This document shows, one piece after another, positions 59,689-64,000 of a stretch of DNA of 64,000 bases; within the stretch, counting starts at the first letter, position 1; each line of letters begins with the position of its first letter. A model generated the notes under the pieces. That model was not told where the DNA came from. It did no database searches and worked only from the letters and a program-made list of their open reading frames with translations. A program made the translations under genes and the position numbers. Origin of the DNA: Bacteroidales bacterium (GTDB lineage: Bacteria > Bacteroidota > Bacteroidia > Bacteroidales > UBA932). The stretch covers positions 1 to 64,000 of the forward strand of contig JAFZIN010000012.1 of assembly GCA_017554305.1 (NCBI GenBank), read 5' to 3'.

Positions 59689-61626
59689 CTAATTTTTATT
59701 CTTTTTGTCAATAATTGAGATGTCTGCAACAAACTCATTCTCACCGGTATAATCCAGCCAGCCCGTAATCATTCTCTTTGTCTTCCTGTCCAAAAATGAA
59801 GCCTTCTGCACCTGTTGCATTAACTCTTCATCTCTGCTGTTCAGTATATAAAATGACGTCTCTCCGTTGAATTTGTTGCGTATTGCAATCTCTCCCGTCA
59901 CAATGTTCGGCAGTGTGTACACAAACAGAGCCGGTGAAGGAAAGTAATTATTTTCCTCCGCGATAGTTCCTAAGTAGTGAAGGTCCGTTGCCAAAGATGA
60001 CGAGTGGTTGAATAGTATAACCGCCGTTGCATCAGCGCGTTCTCTTTCCTCCGCGCAATTATTTGCACCCCAACAATCAATCCCGTCTTCCGATTTGTTT
60101 TCTTCTTTTAGAAGTAACTCGGAGGCAATAAAGCCCAAACGGCTCAGCATATCCATCTTGTAATACTGCGGATAATCTCCAATTCGGCTCTTGTAAATCT
60201 GAGTCAGCATCTCCTTGCAACCAGCAGGCCTGCTGATTGTTGTGCAGTTGTTCTCTGCAGGAGTTCCTTCAGTTGAAGATATACTGCCTGCATAGATGGT
60301 TTTACCGTCCAAGACAATTCCTTTTGGAGAGATTTGAACGTTGTGTTTTATTACCAAATCATCATCTCTCAAAGTGCTGACTATCTTGCATTTATCTATT
60401 GGGTCAGAGGTGAAAGTAGATCCTGTTCTAACATCTGCTGCTGAAGTTATATTTGAATGTGCGGCCTCTGAAGGTGCCTCCTTGCTTGCAAACAGAGCGG
60501 CATTTGCACCGCCAAAACCGGAAACCAGTTTTATGAAACTCTTCTTGTCTGTCTTTTTGTTCTCTTTACAAATCTCTATTTTCCCGGATACCCCTAACTC
60601 TTCAAACCCTCTGGTTTTAAGCACAATGCCGTCATCTACAGACTGCATGGTAAGAACGGTCTCCAGCACTCCGGCCGCTCCCAGAGTATGACCAAAATAT
60701 CCCTTGAGGCTGTTAACCGGAACCTTGCCCAGCCCTGCTCTTTCCAGCGCAACAGACTCCATCTGGTCCATAAACATTGTTGCGGTTCCGTGGGCATTCA
60801 CCAATGCCAACTTCTGTGAATATGCATCCGTACTGCCGGTTTCTGCAGCAGGAGCAATAGCTTCAAGTGCCTCTTTAAGAGCTAGATATGCACCCTCTCC
60901 CTCCTTTGAAGGGGCTGTAATGTTGTAGGCATCATTTCTTACCGTGCCGCCTGAGATCCACCACTCTGAACTCTCTTTCTTCTCTGCAGATAGTATGATT
61001 GTTGCGGCTGCCTCACCCAGGTTCATTCCGTAACGCTCCAAATCAAACGGACGGCACTCTTCCTCTGAAAGTGTCTTTAATGATTGGAATCCTGATAGTA
61101 TGAACTTACTTAAAACATCCGCTCCGCAAACTATCGCATACTTGTAGAATCCCGCCTCCAACATTTTGGCTGCCAACACAATAGAGGAGAGGCCGGAGAT
61201 GCAGGCATTGCAAACTACAATAGGGGAAGTGGTTATTCCAAGGTGAGAGGAGATTCGTTTTGCGCACTCTCCGGGGTAGAGGATATGACCCTCTTTACTA
61301 TCGGGAGAAAGAAGGTCTACATTTGCTTTGGTAGTTCCAAGAACAAAAAGAACATTCTTGGCAGTGAGGTCAAATTTCTCTGAAGGGGCAATGCCGGCCA
61401 GGGCTCCCTTAACGGATCTAACTACCAGAGATTCAAACTTTGTAAGATTCTCCTCTGAAAAGTTGCAGAGCTGTTCCTTGCTGAAAAGGGAGGCGAATAC
61501 TCCCTCCTGCAACCCTTTTGGAGTATAAGAAGCCAAAGCACTCTTACCCGCCTTAATCTGCTGATAATTATGCTTTGAACCCTCTCCCAGCGGAGAAACT
61601 ATATTGTCTGCAATCTTGTAAACCAA
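59689..61626 (-). CDS. Beta-ketoacyl synthase with a second ketosynthase-like C-terminal part
   Basis: 645 residues. The N-terminal 375 residues are a complete ketosynthase: nucleophile Cys142 in VCNACISGLSS, His279 in VNAHGTATMF and His313 in KGYFGHTLGAAG. A linker to about 420 is rich in Ser and Thr. The C-terminal part (about 430-645) has YKMDMLSRLGFIASELLL and SPALFVYTLPNIVTGEIAIR. It resembles the small ketosynthase-N-like proteins (PF13723) that are usually separate genes in Bacteroidales. The start codon is TTG; no Met lies near. Its partners are the ACP and ligase downstream. The product, perhaps a fatty or polyketide-like molecule, is unknown. Confidence 0.78.
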   Translation of the reverse strand: MVYKIADNIVSPLGEGSKHNYQQIKAGKSALASYTPKGLQEGVFASLFSKEQLCNFSEENLTKFESLVVRSVKGALAGIAPSEKFDLTAKNVLFVLGTTKANVDLLSPDSKEGHILYPGECAKRISSHLGITTSPIVVCNACISGLSSIVLAAKMLEAGFYKYAIVCGADVLSKFILSGFQSLKTLSEEECRPFDLERYGMNLGEAAATIILSAEKKESSEWWISGGTVRNDAYNITAPSKEGEGAYLALKEALEAIAPAAETGSTDAYSQKLALVNAHGTATMFMDQMESVALERAGLGKVPVNSLKGYFGHTLGAAGVLETVLTMQSVDDGIVLKTRGFEELGVSGKIEICKENKKTDKKSFIKLVSGFGGANAALFASKEAPSEAAHSNITSAADVRTGSTFTSDPIDKCKIVSTLRDDDLVIKHNVQISPKGIVLDGKTIYAGSISSTEGTPAENNCTTISRPAGCKEMLTQIYKSRIGDYPQYYKMDMLSRLGFIASELLLKEENKSEDGIDCWGANNCAEERERADATAVILFNHSSSLATDLHYLGTIAEENNYFPSPALFVYTLPNIVTGEIAIRNKFNGETSFYILNSRDEELMQQVQKASFLDRKTKRMITGWLDYTGENEFVADISIIDKKNKN

Positions 61627-61637
61627 CTTTATAAATT

Positions 61638-62138
61638 CTAAAGCGCCTCAATTTTTACAGATGGAGCCAACGCTGGTTCCTTGTAAAAAACATCTTTTAA
61701 CATCTTCCTAAAACAATGATCGGTTGCTCGATAGCCATTCCAGTGAGTGCCATTAGCTTTAGTCATTTGTCCCCTCCATTTTAACTCTCCTGTTTTTGTG
61801 AGAATTTCTGGAGTAAGCCAGCAGTATGGAGTGCCAACTTTTCTTCTCTTAGTCTCAAAGATCTTAAGAACGAAATCAGCCTCTTCTTTGCTATCTACTG
61901 GTATCCATTTCGTGTAGCCTTTTGTAAGACGTTTCATATCCCCAGACTCATCATCCCAAGAGCCAATGTTTTCCCATACTATGAAAACTTTGTTTCCTGG
62001 AGCAGCTAACTCTGAAAGTCCAGAAGAATTAATCTGGGATTTCGTTAGATATGCAGAATGTGATGCGTTACCACAACCTGATATTACAAATACTACTGTT
62101 GCAAAAGCAACTATAAGTAGGAATAGATTTCTTTTCAT
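61638..62138 (-). CDS. Hypothetical lipoprotein ahead of the ketosynthase gene
   Basis: 166 residues; signal ending FVISGC (Cys22). The mature part has KVFIVWENIGSWDD, DSKEEADFVLKIFETKRRK, CWLTPEILTK and CFRKMLKDVFYKE; I do not recognise a domain. The gene is visibly more AT-rich than its neighbours. It ends 11 bases before the ketosynthase start, so it is probably the first gene of that transcript. Confidence 0.65.
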   Translation of the reverse strand: MKRNLFLLIVAFATVVFVISGCGNASHSAYLTKSQINSSGLSELAAPGNKVFIVWENIGSWDDESGDMKRLTKGYTKWIPVDSKEEADFVLKIFETKRRKVGTPYCWLTPEILTKTGELKWRGQMTKANGTHWNGYRATDHCFRKMLKDVFYKEPALAPSVKIEAL

Positions 62139-62232
62139 GATGTAAATATAACTATATATCCTTATTCTTTGATTATATAAGGGATAAAGCGGTTTTACCT
62201 AAATTATTTCTGTATTTGAAATCAAAGGCATA

Positions 62233-62817
62233 CTAATACTCTCTGTTGAGCAATCTGTTAAAGCCCTCCTTCAAATCGTATGCAAGGCGCTGGGTGAAGA
62301 CATCATCCATCTCTCTGCCTCCCTTTATGATTTCCGTAATGAGACCATCCTTTCCCCAGTAGTAACGGGTCTCCTCTTTTACCGTTTCCTTGCCGGTATC
62401 CGTAACTTTCTGACAGAAATAGAATACCAGATTCAAATCATCGTCATAGAGGAACTCTTCATAGTATGTAGAGATGGTTCTTACGTACTTGCGGGATATG
62501 AAATAGAGGAAGTAGTAGGGCTCTCCTGTATCTTCATCGTGACCGTTGTGGTAGTAATAGTTAATCTCTTCCTTAATCTCTCCCGCACCCGGCGCAATGT
62601 AGTGAGAATTAACGGTTGTGATATTCAGAGGCATCTCCGGCGGATTCTCCGGATCTCCCTTCTCAAGCATAGTCTTGGTGTTGGCATAGAGCTTACGAAT
62701 CTTTGCCAGTTCCTCATTTTTCTGCGTCTGGTTCTGTGCCTTATTCTGCACGTTGTTCTGTGCCTGCGCTCCTACCGCAAAGAGTAAAAGAAGGGCCGCT
62801 ATTGCTATCTTTTTCAT
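62233..62817 (-). CDS. Hypothetical exported protein
   Basis: 194 residues with a signal peptide (MKKIAIAALLLLFAVGAQAQ). A Gln/Asn-rich stretch (NNVQNKAQNQTQKNEE) follows, then a beta-rich body with many Tyr and Glu residues: EEINYYYHNGHDEDTGEPYYFLYFI and EETRYYWGKDGLITEII are the landmarks. No domain is recognised. It lies 94 bases upstream of the AT-rich lipoprotein gene on the same strand; whether they share a transcript is unclear. Confidence 0.65.
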   Translation of the reverse strand: MKKIAIAALLLLFAVGAQAQNNVQNKAQNQTQKNEELAKIRKLYANTKTMLEKGDPENPPEMPLNITTVNSHYIAPGAGEIKEEINYYYHNGHDEDTGEPYYFLYFISRKYVRTISTYYEEFLYDDDLNLVFYFCQKVTDTGKETVKEETRYYWGKDGLITEIIKGGREMDDVFTQRLAYDLKEGFNRLLNREY

Positions 62818-62867
62818 ATATGTCTGCTTTTAATCTGCTTTTAAACTACCGCAAGTTACAAAAAATC

Positions 62868-63305
62868 CTAACTATTTTTCAGTGCAATACAAATCTCCAC
62901 CATCTCTTTTGGCGTAATGACAAAAGGTTTTTGTGGAAAGTGTTTTTTGTTGCCTGTTACAAGATAAGAGTCACTTTTACTTAGTTTTACTTCATAGAAA
63001 ACGATATCCTTGGAATCCGGGAACACCTCATCAGTTATCTCTGTGCGCTGAACGTTTACACCAACTGATTTGAAAAAACTCATTGTTTGTTCTATATCCT
63101 GTTGATTCAGATTAAACTTACTTCTGGATAAAACCTCCTGGTATTCAGCTAATATTTCATTGTTGAAGACCGGTGTGATTACTCCCGTAAACACATAAGC
63201 CACAACCATTAGTGGATACGATTCTACTTTTGTTGCAATAAGCGCAGAAACAAGAACGTTTGTGTCTATAACTGCAAATATTTTATTTTCGATTTCTGGT
63301 TTCAT
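62868..63305 (-). CDS. PIN-domain toxin
   Basis: 145 residues. The N-terminal IFAVIDTNVLVSAL carries the first catalytic Asp; other acidic residues lie in FNNEILAEYQEVL and FPDSKDIVFYEV and in SDSYLVTGNKKHFP, the pattern of PIN (family 3) ribonucleases. PIN toxins usually cut RNA. It overlaps the antitoxin gene by 23 bases. A start four codons earlier is possible. Confidence 0.82.
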   Translation of the reverse strand: MKPEIENKIFAVIDTNVLVSALIATKVESYPLMVVAYVFTGVITPVFNNEILAEYQEVLSRSKFNLNQQDIEQTMSFFKSVGVNVQRTEITDEVFPDSKDIVFYEVKLSKSDSYLVTGNKKHFPQKPFVITPKEMVEICIALKNS

Positions 63306-63570
63306 TAATAATGGCATTTATTTCATCAAGGCTCATATCACCCGCCCCATTTGCTATTGCCTGTTCTCTCATCCTTTGAAATGCCTCCCAACCTTTTTGT
63401 CTGATTTCTGTCTCAGATTCCGCTTTAATCTCAAACGGAATCTTACGCTCTCTTACAACGGCCTTCATAAAAAGATTGAAGGCAGCGCTGTTACTGAGAC
63501 CGAACTGATCACACATCTGATCAAAGCTTTTCTTCAGTTGTTCATCAACCCTAAAAGATACTAATGTCAT
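63283..63570 (-). CDS. RelB/DinJ-type antitoxin
   Basis: 95 residues. The ribbon-helix-helix segment is MTLVSFRVDEQLKKSFDQMC, then FGLSNSAAFNLFMKAVVRER and a charged C-terminal part. RelB/DinJ antitoxins bind both toxin and operator DNA. Partner toxins are mostly RelE-like, whereas here a PIN protein follows with overlap. Promoter at 63597-63626. Confidence 0.82.
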   Translation of the reverse strand: MTLVSFRVDEQLKKSFDQMCDQFGLSNSAAFNLFMKAVVRERKIPFEIKAESETEIRQKGWEAFQRMREQAIANGAGDMSLDEINAIINETRNRK

Positions 63571-63596
63571 ATATCTGAACGCTTTTATTTATACTG

Positions 63597-63626
63597 CAAA
63601 GATATATAATGATTATGTATAAACAA
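63597..63626 (-). promoter_or_regulatory. Promoter of the PIN/RelB-type pair
   Basis: On the minus strand TTG (63626-63624), 19 nt, TATCTTTG (63604-63597), matching the Bacteroidota consensus, 27 bases before the ATG. Confidence 0.7.
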
Positions 63627-63655
63627 TATATTTTAAGCCCATCGGGAGGCAAAGT

Positions 63656-64000
63656 TTACAACAGTGAAACGGAAAGCAGTTGCCGTCCTATTTGATGAAG
63701 AGCATTTTCTATCTTCAAAACTTGCTTCTGGGAGATATAGTAATCTCCCTTCTTGTAGTGCCTTAACAAAGAGGCGTTTATTCCGGAGATTTTTGAAAAC
63801 TTTGATATGTTTATGTAATCCAACTCAGTAAAGATTGAAGCAACGTCATACTTGTACTCAAATGTTGGATTGATAAGTTCTTTAGGAACAGCTATTTTCT
63901 CACTCTCATAACATTCCACAACCTCTTTAAAGCTGTTGTCAAAATCTGTTTTAGCATCTTCAATAGTCTTTCCTTCTCCCCAGATAACACTGCTTTTCAG
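63656..64000 (-). CDS. HicB-type antitoxin, N-terminus beyond window
   Basis: The frame is open to the window edge; 114 codons are visible. The visible start reads LKSSVIWGEGKTIEDAKTDF, the end of a HicB fold. It is followed by FEYKYDVASIFTELDYIN and a helix-turn-helix (KFSKISGINASLLRHYKKG, KQVLKIENALHQIG). HicB neutralises HicA and represses the operon. The gene for HicA, if present, should lie beyond the right edge. The GTG at 63919 is inside the conserved domain and is not the start. Confidence 0.82.
   Translation of the reverse strand: MKSSVIWGEGKTIEDAKTDFDNSFKEVVECYESEKIAVPKELINPTFEYKYDVASIFTELDYINISKFSKISGINASLLRHYKKGDYYISQKQVLKIENALHQIGRQLLSVSLL

Noticed and set aside
1..64000. rRNA, tRNA, prophage or insertion sequence genes
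   Set aside because: I scanned the intergenic stretches and coding calls and found none that I could support.

Overview
The window is chromosomal DNA from a member of the Bacteroidales (phylum Bacteroidota). The evidence is the gene content: a fimbrillin-type lipoprotein, DUF4270, DUF3098, DUF4294 and GSCFA proteins, an epimerase-type threonine dehydrogenase, a deoxynucleoside kinase, NamZ, a CBM20-bearing GH77, and TPR proteins beside an EnvC-like protein. Promoters also fit, with the Bacteroidota -33/-7 pattern (TTTG or TTG, 19-21 nt, TAnnTTTG) seen repeatedly. I cannot name a genus from sequence alone. No rRNA, tRNA, CRISPR array, prophage or transposase gene was recognised.

Layout. 1-2,263: a surface-adhesin-like lipoprotein with two related tiny peptide genes on either side. 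2.4-7.1 kb: an accessory patch with a Fic protein overlapping a YfcC-type transporter, and an AbiE toxin-antitoxin pair with promoter and candidate operator. 7.1-16.0 kb: envelope and housekeeping genes (DUF4270, half-length starch-synthase-like protein, FtsX, DUF3098, UppP, LpxH, DUF4294, GltS-type symporter, M19 dipeptidase). 16.1-26.9 kb: the distal S10, spc and alpha ribosomal operons from rplP to rplQ with secY, map, infA and rpoA. They start at their own promoter because rpsC and earlier genes are not upstream. 26.9-35.6 kb: tandem esterases, a small DUF5674 gene pair, GSCFA, QueG, threonine dehydrogenase, a GH77 protein that has lost catalytic motifs, and a membrane flippase-like protein. 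35.6-46.5 kb: adenosine kinase coupled to a two-component system, a TPR protein, a nucleoside kinase, UvrA, an MBL hydrolase, Pcm and a deoxynucleoside kinase. 46.8-56 kb: an EnvC-like amidase activator with a TPR protein, an ECF sigma factor with a membrane/barrel partner, MlaF/MlaE, WaaA and NamZ. 56-62.8 kb: an M13 peptidase and a ketosynthase, acyl carrier protein and AMP-ligase set. 62.8-64 kb: PIN/RelB-type and HicB-type toxin-antitoxin genes, the last cut by the window edge.

Many genes serve the cell envelope: lipid carrier recycling (UppP), lipid A (LpxH, WaaA), phospholipid transport (MlaEF), murein turnover (FtsX, EnvC-like, NamZ) and secreted peptidases. The signals most worth following are the paired tiny peptides, the apparently dead GH77, a compound palindromic repeat present in two inverted copies between convergent genes, AGGAGG motifs confined to four ribosomal genes, the split ribosomal cluster, the DUF5674 pair and the fused ketosynthase locus.
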